Positions 25,561 through 40,600 are shown, counted from the first letter of the stretch. The stretch: 64,000 nt of DNA from Trileptium ribeirensis (GCA_030248225.1 JASANE010003641.1:1-64000); one strand, 5' to 3'. The notes: generated by a model from the letters alone, not told the origin. Translations and numbers: made by a program.

Positions 25561-25650
25561 TCACACAATAGCTTGTTCCTCAGATTCACTACCCGAACCC
25601 GAAGTGGTAGTCTCGCAAACAACCGGAATTGAATATGCAGACATCGGATT
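25561..25650 (-). CDS. DLK-like kinase terminal exon 14 (C-terminus, stop)
   Basis: Residues 1400-1428 plus TGA. Encodes [20 protein letters not shown], then SESEEQAIV, a short Ser/Glu-rich tail. Acceptor TTTCAG|AAT has a good pyrimidine tract, and phase 0 fits exon 13. With it the whole model closes exactly in frame. I found no canonical AATAAA just downstream, so the 3' UTR may be long or use a variant signal. Confidence 0.87.
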   Translation of the reverse strand, partial: NPMSAYSIPVVCETTTSGSGSESEEQAIV

Positions 25651-28600
25651 CTGAAATCAATTAAAGCTAAGATTAAGCACCATCAAAGGCCGTCGAATAG
25701 AGACCGGCTGAGCTGCTGCAAATTAATGAGAGATTTAAGATTAATTCATTGCTGATTTGAAAAAGGATATAAAACTACCATGGAGACAAGGCAAGACATA
25801 TTGTAAAAATTGTAGCATTTAAGAAAATTAAACGCTTTTGAAATGCAATTCAAACTGTTTTAATTAATTTACATATAAACCTTGACCACTTGTACAAAAA
25901 CTAAAATGTTCTCTAAAAGGCACAACATTGAAAAATACCGCGACTAGAACATTTTTAAGTGAACTATAGGCGGATGATAAATATTACCACTGTATTGTTT
26001 ATGAACAACTGTACACTGTTGCCAGTTTCGGTTCATTACCACAAACATGACTATATCTGTAACCCTAGTCAAAAAGCATTAGAAAAATAATATCCAAATA
26101 ACATAAACAAATAAAATGAGTAAACGATCGTTTTGATGCGACTACCTTGAAAGACTTTATTCGAATGGCTAGTGTACATTGGGCAAAATATTATTTTGCT
26201 ATGAACAATAGGTAAATCCCTGTGTAATGAAATTATACGTATGTCTAACGTCATAAAATTCATGTCTCGACAGTTTATAATCAGCACCGGAAAGAGTTAC
26301 GGAGATTCGCTTATAGAAATTTAACTTAGAGCCTGACTTACGCTTGCTGTTCGCCGATGTCCTGCAAGTATCGAATTTTTGACTGCTTGCACTTGGCGTT
26401 CTTTATCCGATAACCCGTCTGAGTGAATGGCAGCCAGCTCTAAAGAACGTTCCAAGCTAGAAGCCATTGTGGAGCCCGATGACATCATCAGCGGATCAGG
26501 ATTTCTTCCTGCTTTTATATATTTGTGGCTAATTTGATGTGGTTGGCTGATGCTGTCTTTGTATTTTTGTACAGGCGTCGCTCCCGATTTTATTATATGG
26601 TCTTCTTCTGACGAAGATATTAAGTTGTTGGATTTGTTCGAAGCAGCCGCGTTTTTCATGGATGGTAACCTTAATTGCGAGAAAATGAATATAATAAATG
26701 AAATCGCGGATTTGTAAGAGATAGTTCTAGCAGTTCGGCAGTCCAATTGGTTTAGCACTGACATACAAGAATAACACTCTGATAAATGCAGTTAGTGGCC
26801 ATATTAAGATTATAGGTAGAATTATTGCACACAAAATATGCGCAATGGTGTGGCCGTGCATATATTTCGATCGTAATGGTAACGACCATACCTGCATTTC
26901 GAGTGCAATGGTGCAGATTATATAGCGACCAACTTGTAACAGCGCTTTCTCTCCGAAACTCGTTCATACTGCAAAATAAGCGGGTACATAGTTAACTTCT
27001 AATGCCAAATCTAGGTTAACTATGCTATTACAAATCGCATTTGCAGTGTAAACCATGAATGGACTAATTTGGTCCGAACTTTAATAGCACATTCGTCATT
27101 ACTTGCCCTGCGTACTAAAAGAATCCATCTCAATTCAATTTTTTTCGCCCAACAAGAAAACTATATTCTTTTTCTGACCAAGATAAGGTAACAGTACATT
27201 CATCATTACGTTTCATTTGTTCCATATGACCTCGTCTCGGTTCTAATATTTACGGAAAACAAAAGCATTATAATCGTTTTTCTGACTGATGTGATCTCAA
27301 ATTTTCGCTGTTGTACATGATTACAAAACAACTTTTCCATCAATTTTTTTCGCGGAACATGTTACCACCGACAGTACACCTATAATATGCACAGAACTTA
27401 TTTTACACCACATAACAAAATAGTTAAAGCTGCAACCTTGGATCGAAACATATTTAGGAATATTTGTATCAATTTATGTTCCTGAATGGTCGCATTTATT
27501 TCGTATGTCCCTGTACCAATAGCCCATTTCGGTCAGGTTACACGGAACTGGACAGTATATATTTAAGGTCATAACTATCTATGCCCGTTTACGGGTAAGT
27601 TAATATATTTTTAAAAATGCCTGACCGGTATTTTATTGGTATAATGGTGAACTATAACGTCAAAGATTTAGTTGAGAATAAAATAATATCGACATAGGAT
27701 CACCCACAAAGCAAATTTTACGGTTTCGCGACTGAATATGGCAATGCCAACCATAACACCTATTAAATTTTCGTTAACCACTGAACCAATATCGGTGTCT
27801 CGTGACTCGAGGAAGACATCTATGATATATCCCTAAGCCATATAAATACCGTTCAAAAAAGCACAAACAGAAACAGTTCAAAAATAGCATATGTTATGTA
27901 TAACATTTAGCGTCCATAAATAAATTATCCTACTTTCACTTTTTATGGTGGGCCGGGAATTTTTGTTAAAGCAATGATGCTAATACCACTGCGTTAAGTC
28001 AGCATGTGCTTTCTGTAATCTTTTCCAAAAGAAAAAAGTGTATTGAAACACACGTCTGGGCTCAAGCAATCTTAGATTTTGTGTGGTCTACAAATTGTTG
28101 AAAAAATTTATATACTACGTGATATTTTACGCAATTCTCACTAATGCCAAATAAGAGTTCTAGTACGAATTATGCTTGTTTGTTTCACTCGCCGACATCT
28201 ATTGACAGCGCATCATTCTGTGTTTGCGGAAGAATATATTTTTCGACTGTTTTTTCTTACATTTTGTTCTGCATTTTAATTTTACAATCCTGCATTAATT
28301 ACCCTCGCTGACAAAATAAGGGCATGGCATACTCACCAGCACATTTTCTCACACATAAATCGAACGGAAGCTATACATTGTTGTCTTTGTCGCAAAATTA
28401 TAATATTTGAACTGATTGATTTCAAACAGATAACTGCTTAAATTCAATTCATGTGCATGGCTTTATTCTTAGAGAGCTGGTGATTGAATGAGCGCTAAGC
28501 TCGTCTAATAAAACGAACTTATGCACTCCAGCAGAGGACGAAAAAGTAACATTGTTTGCTGCACAGCTAAACATTAACCTTTATTTGCTGATTTCTGTTA

Positions 28601-31600
28601 ACCATTTTACCTGCCAGATGGTGTTGGTTTCACATCATCATCACTTTCATCAGTTGAAGACCATGACTCGGCTTCTGATCCCTGCAAAAGTCAAATTTAT
28701 AAATGATGGTATATTTCAATATTACAATAAAGTGCAGCGCAATATGGATATGTCGAAGTGACAAAAGTCCTAAGTTGCAATTCAGATCCGAATATAATTG
28801 GCAGTTTCAAATACTAATTGTCTTTACATATACAAATTTAATATGAATTTTTTGCCTGCTACACTTTCATTTATAACCAAAATGGAGTATAAACGACATA
28901 AGAAATGCCAGCTATAGCGCAGATTTCTAAACCCTAGTGATTTATCCGTTATCCGCTAGCAATATTCTATGCGTAGTTAGCAAGCCTTGTTAAACATTAG
29001 GCTCCAGAACACGATACAATAAGGAAAGCAACAGTGACGGGAGCACAAAATACGCGCAGCAGCGGTTCCACCAGAGTGCAAGCAGGATGTCATACGCCAT
29101 AGAAATAGCTGAAATAGTTGAGATTGCGAGATGTTGTTCTTTCGTCTCTTTTGTATATTACACAATCTGGCGTATACCCATAACCAAAAAGCTCTAAATA
29201 CATGTGCAACTTGCAGCATTAGCGTGTTATCATTTCTCTGTGTAAGAATCCAGTCCGGCTATGAGTTATCCAAACTTTATGTTCACAAATTCTCCGCAAA
29301 TTTCCCAGATCCAGTGCTTTTTTCCTTGTTCAAGTAGTAATACTGTTAACTTTATATAATACGTTTGGAGACGTACTTTACTGTAATCTGGATCGTTTAT
29401 ATCCATTTTATTACTGCAGCGTACAAAAATCAAATAAGTAAAAAATTTAACCATTTTATTGTGGACATATACTGACTAGCTTGTGGATTGTTTCGACAAA
29501 AATTTACAACATTTAATTGCATTCTTTCCAAATTCAAGGCTTAGTTTTTATAGCAAAAAACCGACCGAATTACAAAAATTTCTCTTTTAATACAAAATTG
29601 TTTTCTCGTTCCTAACCTACTTCTATCAGTGCGCGTGAATCCAGTCTTAGACTTTAATGAAGATAAAGGCTTTTTCAATAGTTATATAATGTAATTAATC
29701 CGGTTCTTTTCCGTTATCCCCCCGAGCCTGTGTATGCAAAAAAATTATCATATTCTTGAAATTGTGGTACTTTTGTGATCCTCGAGACCTCCCTGATCAT
29801 TTCAACCAAAAAAATCGTATTTTTAAAATTTTATATTTCTTCAAATTTTTTCGGCTAGCAATGTTCCTCCTTTGGGAACCGATAAGAATCCTTAAATCTT
29901 GGATTTTTACCCATCATTTGACGCGGCTTGAAGAACTGAGTCGAATGGTGTGATTTTTAACGGGATCTGGGATTGATGTTATTTTTAAAAGCATAAATTA
30001 TAAACCATAAAGCATAACAGCTATTGTTTTGTTTTTTTCAAATTTTTCCCACTTGTATTTTTCAAATTTTTCACGAAATTCCTAGAACCGTTTTGCGTTC
30101 TTTATTTGTATAGATTATTTTGCTATATTATCAAAGTGTTTATAAAATTAACAGTCATTACCTGATTATCATTGATATGTCTTCTTAATTTGTGGATCTC
30201 GTTGTCCGAGTGAACATCACGGCCTATATTAGGCTGAACCTGGAGCCGGCCCATTGCCGGTGATACAGCTGTCTGATTTGTAGCGATGTTTTTGGTGTTG
30301 CCTGCGGGAGGCTTTTCTGTACCTGCTTGTCCCATACGTTCTCGAAGTGCCTGCTGATAACTTGGCGAATGTTTCAATGTTGATATCACCTAAACATTGC
30401 TACGAACCGTGAGACAATAATTCACATGAATTAAAACACACCATGATTAAATAAGGCATTTTCAATTCAAATCACTTGAATTAAATTTATTAGCATAAAA
30501 GTTTTTCCAAACTGATTTACAGATATATACAAAGCAGAATGCACTGCATATCTAACAGTATGGAAAAACACCTAAATAGATTTTACATCTTTTGTCAATC
30601 GCTTTAGGACGACTAATTAATATCTATCTCTATTATATTAGGATAAGGCAACTCGAAGACCGTTTTACGTTATTTAGTAACATTGGTTGAATGATAGCAA
30701 CGATTCACTGTATCTAAGAAATAGCTTGCCTTAAAGCATAATTTACTTCAGTTCGTGATACAGGACTAGTAAATATATGTAATGCAGCATTCACATTTGC
30801 GTGCATAATATATTACACACTCTTTGGAAGCTGACATGACAAATGCAGCACAATGTAGACGCTGGCACGCCTGTTACTCGTTACTTGTAGATAGCGTCAC
30901 GCCAACATCTACAAATAGGTGCAACTGGTATGACACCATGAACGAACTGGTGCATGTGTTGTGGCAACATATTTGAGGTAATTGGTAAAGAATTGTGGCA
31001 TATACATACATAATATATTACATATGCCGTTTGTGTTGCTATACCATATTCCGAAACATCAATACATTAATATCATTGTACTTGAAAAACTAAGGTCATG
31101 TCCAGCCTTAGGGAACATGTTGGCAGGGAATATGTTGGATATCAGCACTCATAGTCGCGCATAAATGTTCAAGATGGACACTAAAGGTGGCTTGGCTGAT
31201 CCTAAAATAGTCAATTTTATTCGTTTTAGCACTTTGTATATATTTTAGACATTTGTTTTAAAATCTGTTAAATTTTTATAATTACATTAGTTATATATTT
31301 GCACCAAAAGTTGGTAAAGTTTTCAAATGATAGGGTCTATAATTATGTTTTGTAGTAGGGTTCTATGTAATTTTGGTATGGATTAAACTGCTAGAGTTAG
31401 AACAGTGCACTAACAACAGCTGGTACATTTTTTGTATGTATAATATAGCTGGTTGTTCCTTTTTAGTAAGTGTTTATACCAGTAGCTTTGCGCCTCGGAA
31501 CTAATTATAATTGTATTATTATCACATAAAGTAAACAAATAACAATTTAAAATAGAAGGCATCATATCATTTCAAAAATTATGCCTCCATTGTAAAACAT

Positions 31601-34600
31601 TTCATAACTATGCTCGTCGCCTTAAAATACACCATATCAAAATTACAGTCATCTCATGGCCATAGCCATGGCAAAATTTGGCAAACATCGAAGCAAAAAT
31701 TGGGAGTAAGTTGGCAGAAGTTATGTAAATCTTACCCACGTTCCGCCCCCTCCCGCCTCCAAAAAATTTTGTAGCAAAATTGGGAGTAATTTGGCAAAAA
31801 AATGTTGATAAAAACTTCTAAAAATTTATCCTCGATTGCTATTGGGTATATCACCAATAGTTTTCAGAAAATCGGCGCAGAAGGCATGACCTAATGACCC
31901 CCCTCGGTGCTCCAGTGACTATATTGTATCATGTATTGAATTTGTAAATGACGGCATACACTTTCACTAATCAGTAGATAGAGGCATGTCGGTTACACGA
32001 ATTTGTAGATGGTGGCGTGCCAGTTGCACAAACTTGTAGATCGTGGCATGCCATCTCTACAAATTTGTAGAAGGTGGCATGCCACTTGTACCAATTTGTA
32101 GATGTTGCCATGATAATACCTACAAGCAGCAAGTACCTGCCGTACCAGCGTCTACAATTTTTGCATTTGACATGATAACTTACAAAGAGTTTGTAGTCTA
32201 TGCATGCCAATTATTGCGAATGCTGCATAACTGTTTTTATACTTTATAACCGCCGACATTTATTCATATCAGCAGTGCCAAAACTGCAGATGTCGAGTTA
32301 CACAACAAATTGGCCATCGACTATCAATTCTTAATCTTGCTTGGGAAATTTCTAAATTGTCTGAGAAGTAAAGTTCTACCCGTCAAACGTTATGTTTATG
32401 TTTAAGTAAAGCTACTAAAACTGGTTTAAACTTACTTTGCTTTCGTTATCTGTTTTTGTTTCAGGATCGGCCATTTTGGCACGATGTCTAGTCCTGCCAA
32501 AATTAGATCCCTGTCTGTAGCTGCAGTTAGGATCAGAACAGGTACCGCTACACCCCAGACAAACTTCTTTCGACGTTGTGATCCAACGATGTCTATTAGG
32601 TGACGAAATCGAGTGATCTGAAATAATCTTTTACAATAATTCTTCCCTCAAGACTTGAAGAAAAACTATCAATTATACTTATCGTTAACTAAAAAACTCA
32701 TGATGGCGTCATGAATATAAGTATATTGGCACAGCTCTCTCCGATCACCAACACTGTGTAAAATGATCAAATGCATGTGTGCATTGCATCACGACAGTTT
32801 TCTGGTTATACTGACCATTATATATATAGAGCAGCTGAGACAATGCAGCTCAATACCTTTTAGCTTTTACTGCCTAAGATATTTGTGGATTGGCTAAGCT
32901 ATGCCAGTTGGTACTGAGTGACCAACTTAGTCAGAAACAGATGTACACCGTTAGTATTAAACCGTAAATTTACGGGTTTACGGGGAAATATTCTGCAACG
33001 CGTACGAGGAATTACTGTACCAGACGAAATGAAGTTGCTATTCCCAGTAAATGAAAAAACACTTATTCGGAGTCTTTAAAATACTTAGAGCATAAAAACA
33101 ACAAGTGAAGAAAGGCATGAGGTTTCTTGAGTTGTGTATTAACATGGGATACTGTTCCCGGGTCTTACATTATCGATAACTGCTGCTATTAAGTATATAT
33201 GCAATCAAAAAATGAAATTATTTACACGCTAGTAGCGAAGAATGCTAAAAATGCAAGAAGATTCGCTAACAATTTCATAGCATTTTGGAACTTTTATAAC
33301 TATATATATTTTGTCATGCCACTAAATAGTTAAAATGACAGGATACGTTTAAAAGCATTTTACTGTTAATAAGGACCTAAACTATATAAAAACGCCTTAG
33401 CTAGAGAAATTTCGACAAGCGACACTATATTAAAATAATATACCAGAAATTAGCTTAAAAATTAATTAAAAAGCGGTCTTTCCCAAATCGGCATAACATT
33501 AAGGTTATGACGATTTTGGACAGGCTAACAATTTCATAACAATTGGGACATTTATAAATAAATTTGGTCAGACCACTTAATAGTTAAAATGACAAAGATA
33601 GTAAACCAACCCACATGTGATATCAGAGTTTTACACTTTAGGTACAAAGAATCAATATCTGTTTTAACACTTATTTTGTTTTCCAAAAACTTATTTACTA
33701 ACCGTTTTCTAGCATTTTTGCGTCTGAACCAGACAAAGGAGAGTTTTGGTGCATTAGTCCACTGCTACACTGAAACTTGTTGCTGGTGGTAGCTTTACGA
33801 TGTTGTTTCCTTCCTCTGTTGGTTGTACGATCTGATGAGTAGAGCTTTGCCGCTGGACCGTATCCTAACACGGGGTCTCCGAAACGGCTGGCCGATGGTC
33901 CAGTAAGCTTTCCATCAGACCATCTTGCAGGACTGTTACGGCAAATACATCCTGGCAAACATCCAGGATTGGTTAAATCAGTTTTCGACTCAGTTAGTAA
34001 GTAGCGATGACTTAAGCCAGGAGATGAACACATAACTTCTGATATTGTTGTTGGCGAATCGAGTTCCATTAAGCTGGTTGTATCGCTACACAAATAAAAT
34101 CTGCGATCTTTGGGTGTATTTTCTGAATTAGCTGAGAGTTTGCGTGAGTTAAAGCTGTTGTTTGTGCAGCTATTTGTTCGAGCCCGATTTCGTGATATTT
34201 GTCCAGTCGTTAATGTTCGCCCAGGGGAGTATTGAAATTTTCGACCCACAGCATTGGTACGATACGGTCGATCAGATTTGGACACTGGTCTGTCTCTTAG
34301 AAAGTTAGAATTGCTTGTATGATGTAAATTTTGAAAATTAGTCGTTAACGAACGGCAGGGCTGCTGGCGAAAATCGCTATATCGTCGTTCGAATAATCGA
34401 GGCGAGTAGGACCCACAGTTTGGTTCGCCACATGTGCACGCGGCACCACCGTACTGAAGATTTTCACTCAAAATCGTGTTGTGAATGAGATCGTCTCGAG
34501 CAACCAAGGAACCCGGAGAATAATGGCGGCGATAATATTTTCGGCCATTATTTGGACTTACACTATAGTTATTAAGATGATTATTGTTATTACTGTCATT

Positions 34601-37600
34601 TTGTCTGATCCTAGAACTACTGCTGCTCTGCTGCAAACCGCTGACAGCAGTACAGCTCGAGGATCGCAAATGTGACGACGGAGAGCTTGGTGGCAAATTT
34701 GCGTTACAAGTATTGTTATTCTTGTCACCGCCTCCGCCAGCAAAACCGACATGCGTAGTTATAGCTTCAATGTCGTCAATGCCATCAGCGAGTGATGATT
34801 TGCCAATAGTTTCACTTGTACGACCACTATAATTTCCCTTTCTACCTGACGGCGTAACAAAGCGTCGTGCTGATCCACCTGCTGAACTTCCGGAACCTCT
34901 CGCAAGCGAATCTCGACTGAGGTGCGATGCAAGCCCCATTGACGACACACCGCTTGAACTTCGTTTTGACGAACTGCGACTAAAATCCGCCGGACACAGC
35001 TCAAGTTCATTCACGGAATATTCTCGCGCAGGTGTGATTGCTCGTCCTATTTCATTGGCATTGTTATTGTTACTAACGTCTTCACTACACTCATTTTCGT
35101 TAGTTAAATCTATATCAACATAATTGCTATCATTGTTGTTACAATTCAAATTACGACTAATACTAGAAAAATTATTTGACCTATTCAGTTTACTATCAGA
35201 ACAGCAGGAGATATCAGTATGCTCCTGACGATGTGCCGCGAAATGTGCCGAGAACTTTTTCTGGTCACAAGGATATTCATTGGGTGGAGAAGTTGACGTA
35301 TCCATATCGATGTCACATCCGTCGCATATTGTTCCTTCATCACAAGATGACAGGGATGATGAGTTTGGCATATTATAGCTACCAACCTTCATCCAGTCTT
35401 GAATAGGCTCGTGTTCTAACGGTAAAACCATTGAGTCAGCACAAGTGACATGAACACTGAAACAAAGATAACTGAAATTATATAATAAGATAATAAGATG
35501 TTTACGGCAAATCATAGTCTCGATACGGTTATATTTTTCACCTAATGATATCTTCGGTATGTACAGCGAATCGACGACTGCCTGCCAAGAAGCTTCTCTT
35601 GCTAAGATATTAATTTAATACTCGTAAATGCTTCTTCATCATTTGTTCAAAAATCGGTTAGTATCAGAAGGTCTTAACCAAGGTGCTACAGCCAGTGCCT
35701 AATCTTACGCCAATTATAGCTATTATAATAAGACTGTACTACTATATCTGGTGCAGGACGACGGCCGTATCTGAGGTCTATCATTAAACATTGACGTATA
35801 TTAGTTTAATAATAAACATAAGAAGCATATATGTTATATTCTTAAATATGATAAGATGGTACTTGTTCGAGACAAAATCCTTGCTTGTTGGTTATAGATG
35901 ACGATATGCGCAGCAAAAAGTTCCATTAGCGTGGTTTATAATTCACTTGCTATACAGTAGTAAAAGTATAGACTACAGCCAGCCGAGCGACGGCACATAA
36001 CAGCTACCCAATGACTTTGGCAATTCTCAATGGCAGAAAAGTGTTAATGGCCAGCCGATGACCGTTAAAGGCGGGCGTCGTATTTGCGGTCGTTAATGGT
36101 CAGAAAATTGTTAACGGCTGGCCGTTGGCCTAAGGCGCGGACAATTTTCGGCTGGCCGACGGCTTTTACGACCGTTGATCAACACTACTCTACTTTAATT
36201 TGTGTAATGCAACAAAGAATCGACCCACGCCAATGAAGAATTTATAATATCTCATCAATTATGGCACTGACTTTTAAAGCAAAAAGTAGGACATAAATGA
36301 CCATGATCCAGTAGTAATTAATACACCATTAAAACAGATGCTAACTGAAAAGAGACAGAAATTTCAATTGGTAAATTTAATCCAGCCACACACACTTGGA
36401 GGCAGGACATGTCAGTGTTTAATGGAAATATATTAGATGAAATTAATGAATATCAATTGCGTGCAGACTTCTTCATATGCTGTCTGACCACTAATTTTAC
36501 ATATATCATAAATACAAGAATCATCTCTGCAAAAGAGACCTCAACGTTATAGGCTTAGACGCAATCTACTGTCACCAGGACGAACTGAACTTCTACATAC
36601 AAGAGTAACTATAATGTTTTCTGTATGCCCAAAGGTTTAGTTCATTCAGTGCCGCGGAGGACCGATGACTGCTATTACCAAATTTTAGGCTTTGACACAT
36701 ACAGCACCTCATGGGATGGACCAGTGAATACTCAGCGTGATTAAAAGCACGCGAACGCATAACAGTTATAAAGCACTTACATCTTTACCCTATTACCACT
36801 ATGAATTTTCTGCAGCAACATTTATGATTAAATCATAATTTGCGTTTAGAACCAAAGCTCGCAGCTCACGAGAATGTTTAAATCCTGGGATACGTGTGAG
36901 TCTACTTTACACGCGTAAACTGCGGTTGTTTTTTGTAAAATTATTTCACGTTCTTTAAACTGACGATTGTGTACAGATGTTGCCTTATGTACTTGTTCAC
37001 GGTTTGCAATGCAGAGATGTTTGCGCTCCCTATTTTACGGATTAGACTGAAATTTGGTGATCGCACTCACCTAAAACGGGGCTATTAATCGCGATTTTTG
37101 ATTTCATACTTCTGTACACCCATATACCGTAGAAACAGCCTTCCTATTCAGCAACATGGACAAATTCATGCAAATGCCATGTGAAATGAAGAAATTCATG
37201 CAAACTAATGTCAGTTGGCATATTACAGAGCACTGTTCGTATTCGACAAGCTACGAATACAGATTACGCTATTATGCGTAAGTAAACTTAACCTGCGCCC
37301 ACTGACTATTCCATTTTGTTATTTGGAAAAAAATGCGTTACCGAACTCTATCTACTCATGCCAAAATTTGCTTTTTTCTGTTCGCAAACATCAACATTCT
37401 TTTTGAACGAAATTTTATCGCTTTTGAAATATAAAGGGTTATGTTCGCGAACATAAGGACAAACTACAGGTCTCTTTCGTTTATGCCGTCGCATTTACAT
37501 TGGTTTTGTTTGCCAACAAAGACAAATCCTAACTGAAAACTTATAACTGTCATGGAACTGTTATTAGCCGATTGTAAATCACTACTTCTGGGCTAGTAAT

Positions 37601-40600
37601 AAATCGAATCCCCTTCTAAGTTGTTCTCTAACAAAGGATGTACATTCGACATCAGGCTTTACAAAATAGGATAGTTAGTGGGCGTAGGTTAGGTTAGTCG
37701 CGCATTATGAACCAGAATCTTGCATTTTGGTATAGTACAGATATTATTCCCCGACTACTACAAAATCTCAGATGTATGTTGCTTAATAACTTACTCCATG
37801 GGAACATTGTGATCGTAACCACACTTTCCTTGGAGTAATCGCTGACCCGCGTTCAAAATCACAGGACGCATTGCTCGATGTTGTCCGGCGTTCTTTCTCA
37901 CCTTCTTCTGACCATAATGTTGCATTGTTTTAATAACATTGATAAACTGAAACAAAAAACTGTAGTTTTATTATAATTCCGTATCACAAGCTGCTAATAA
38001 CAGTTTTCTCGCGTTTAATAAGGGCTCAGCAAAAAATACTTGTACCAGCCAATTAATAATTCAGTGGTCCGCAGAGGTATACGTAAATTCGCAGAGATTT
38101 TTATACACAAACGAGCGAAACTCCGCTAAGCATCAAGGGATATAGTCTTTGGAGATATGTTGGCCGGAAACAACAAGCCAGAGGATTGCAATTGTCCTTT
38201 GAGGACAAATAATACTAAAATCTTTCGCGTTCGGTAGTTATTACGTGCAAACGACGGTGTGATGTCGACAGCAATTTTCAAGCATAAATTACAGATTGTA
38301 TCACTAGTATTTAGTGTATAGCTGGAAACAGGTCGTGTTATTGTAATCAATAGGATCTAGGGTAAAACTTATTGGAAAGTGATAGTCAATCTCTTATTTC
38401 AAAGATTACTCAATTTAGCGACAAGCTTAAATAGCGGTTTCTAACTGTATATATTTTGCATATATATCGTATGTGTCAACAGCGGCTAAGGCTTAGGTCC
38501 GAGCCACTAAGCCATATTAACAATCTCCTGATTTCCCAACCGTTCGCATAATGCGTGCGAAAATTTTTGAGAAAGTTGGCCTAAATTGGGCATAATTGCC
38601 GATTGGCAAAAATTTGGGAAAATTTTGGTAAAAATGGGCAACATTGGCAACAATTGAGGAAATCGTAACAAAATCGGAAAAATTGTTAGTTTATAAAATG
38701 TATCCACCCTTATTCCTGCATAATCTCAAGGTGTATAATGAATTTGTTTGGAGATAAATAGTTTGCATTTTGCTTAGCATGAAACGCAGCTTCAGTTCGA
38801 ACAAATAATACCCTGTCTCCTATAGTAATACATGTTTCAAAATTTTACTATTACTGTAACATGTGAAAATGATTTTTGATAAAATGATTTTGCCAAAAAG
38901 AACACAAACTCAACAACACCAACATCCATTTTAAACACGTAACTAAAACAGTATCTTTACAGTTCTAGCGAAGAAGGTTTAGTTGAATACTAAAACACAC
39001 TATATTACAAAGTAATTGTCTTAATTCAGAGTGCTAAGTCCACGAAAACTACAGAGGCCACTTGGCTTTAAAGTTTCTCAAAAAATGCCTGATTAGCTCA
39101 CTGATCACTTAATGGATTATACTTTACAAGTGCTCACATCTTGGTTTATTGAATTCGGTTCTTTTGACTGTAAGCACCATACGTAAGACCACTTAGCTAG
39201 CAAGCAGCGGTTACTCCGTGCCTCACAGAACTTCGCAAACCGATCGAGCAACAACTAAACATATACCGCATCACGAACACATTAAACGTAACGAGTTTCA
39301 ATATGTGCTATTATCGATTGGCATGGTTGGCACTAAAGGTTAACTGTACGCTCTACACCTTTAACGAGCAGTATTGTTGTTCGCTGACTGTGCTCACCTG
39401 AACAACTACAATTCCGGCATAGTATATGCATGCAGGTCAGGCGATTCGGGTTTGATTCATCACAGCGGCAACTGCGAATGCAACATCAAACGCCTATTTA
39501 TTGCCGAATGAAAGTGTCAGTCAAAATGTAGTCTACTACTTGGTTAAAACCTTTCTAAAAATACAAAAACATTACGTGTATACCTCTTGTTCACGATAGT
39601 TGAGATCTTTCTCTCGGCTTTGCATTTCAAATATACATTGTGATAGTTCGGAATACAACGCGTTTGCACGAACCAGCTTTTGCTCGTACATTTCACGAAC
39701 ATCTTGCGCATGTCTTAATTCTTCTTTGCGTCGCTTCACCAGTTCCTCTTCTGTAATTGAAGTGTAAAAATTATAGAGTTTCAGCGAGAACAAAAGCTCT
39801 AAAAATGACACACGTACTAATAAACAGACAATGCGAAATTATGCCGAAATGGAAATTATCTGACTGAAATTGTAGCGAATGCAGGTATACTGTATCTATC
39901 CCCTGAAACTATCGGTTACATACACTCTTAGTGATTTATATGAGAAGACGCGTAAAAACTAAATGCTGCACACGGACAATTGGGATTTAAATTGCGAATG
40001 CTACCTCACAAGCTCGCAAGAAGGATATTCAGACATTTCTACTTATGTGTCATCACTTTTTTCGAAAATTAATGACTACGAAATTTTTTGTGATTACGAA
40101 ATTTAAATAGCGGAGAAGTCTGAAAATATCTTGTTATGTTTTTCAAAATACCATCTTCTAATGTTTTTAACTGTTAACTTTATATGCTTATAACTCGCAA
40201 GCTAGGTTGAAACGCAGAGAGCGTGGTTTCATTTTCAAGTTCGCATTTTCTTTAGTTACCTATGACAGGTTGTGTTTAATGTATATACCAACCCAAAACC
40301 TTTTGAACACTGAATCCATTGAAAATCCTACAGCCTAGTCAACCCTAAATCCATCGAAAACACTGACAACGCATCAAGTATATTTGCTGGTCTCTAGATA
40401 TCCAAACTATCGTATTCAGCTTACCAGAAACCCCATATAGACAATTCTTGATGCGCAACCAAACGACTGAAGACAGACTAAATTTTGGAAATCGAGTTTA
40501 TTGACCCTAAACCCAATAAAAACGTCTGAAAAGGCATGCCTAAGATACTCGTGCTGGACTCTCAATAAACAAACCATCGTATTCAAACTACCGGAAAACA

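Noticed and set aside
34481..35406. Several 60-80-codon frames on both strands inside exon 9 of the kinase gene
   Set aside because: They overlap the 1.75-kb coding exon in other frames. The repetitive Ser/Asn codons there create shadow frames.
39360..39500. Segment with acceptor, open frame [10 protein letters not shown] and donor CAG|GTGAGC, tested as exon 8 of the kinase gene
   Set aside because: In the phase required after exon 7 it hits a stop after three codons. The open frame is in the wrong phase.
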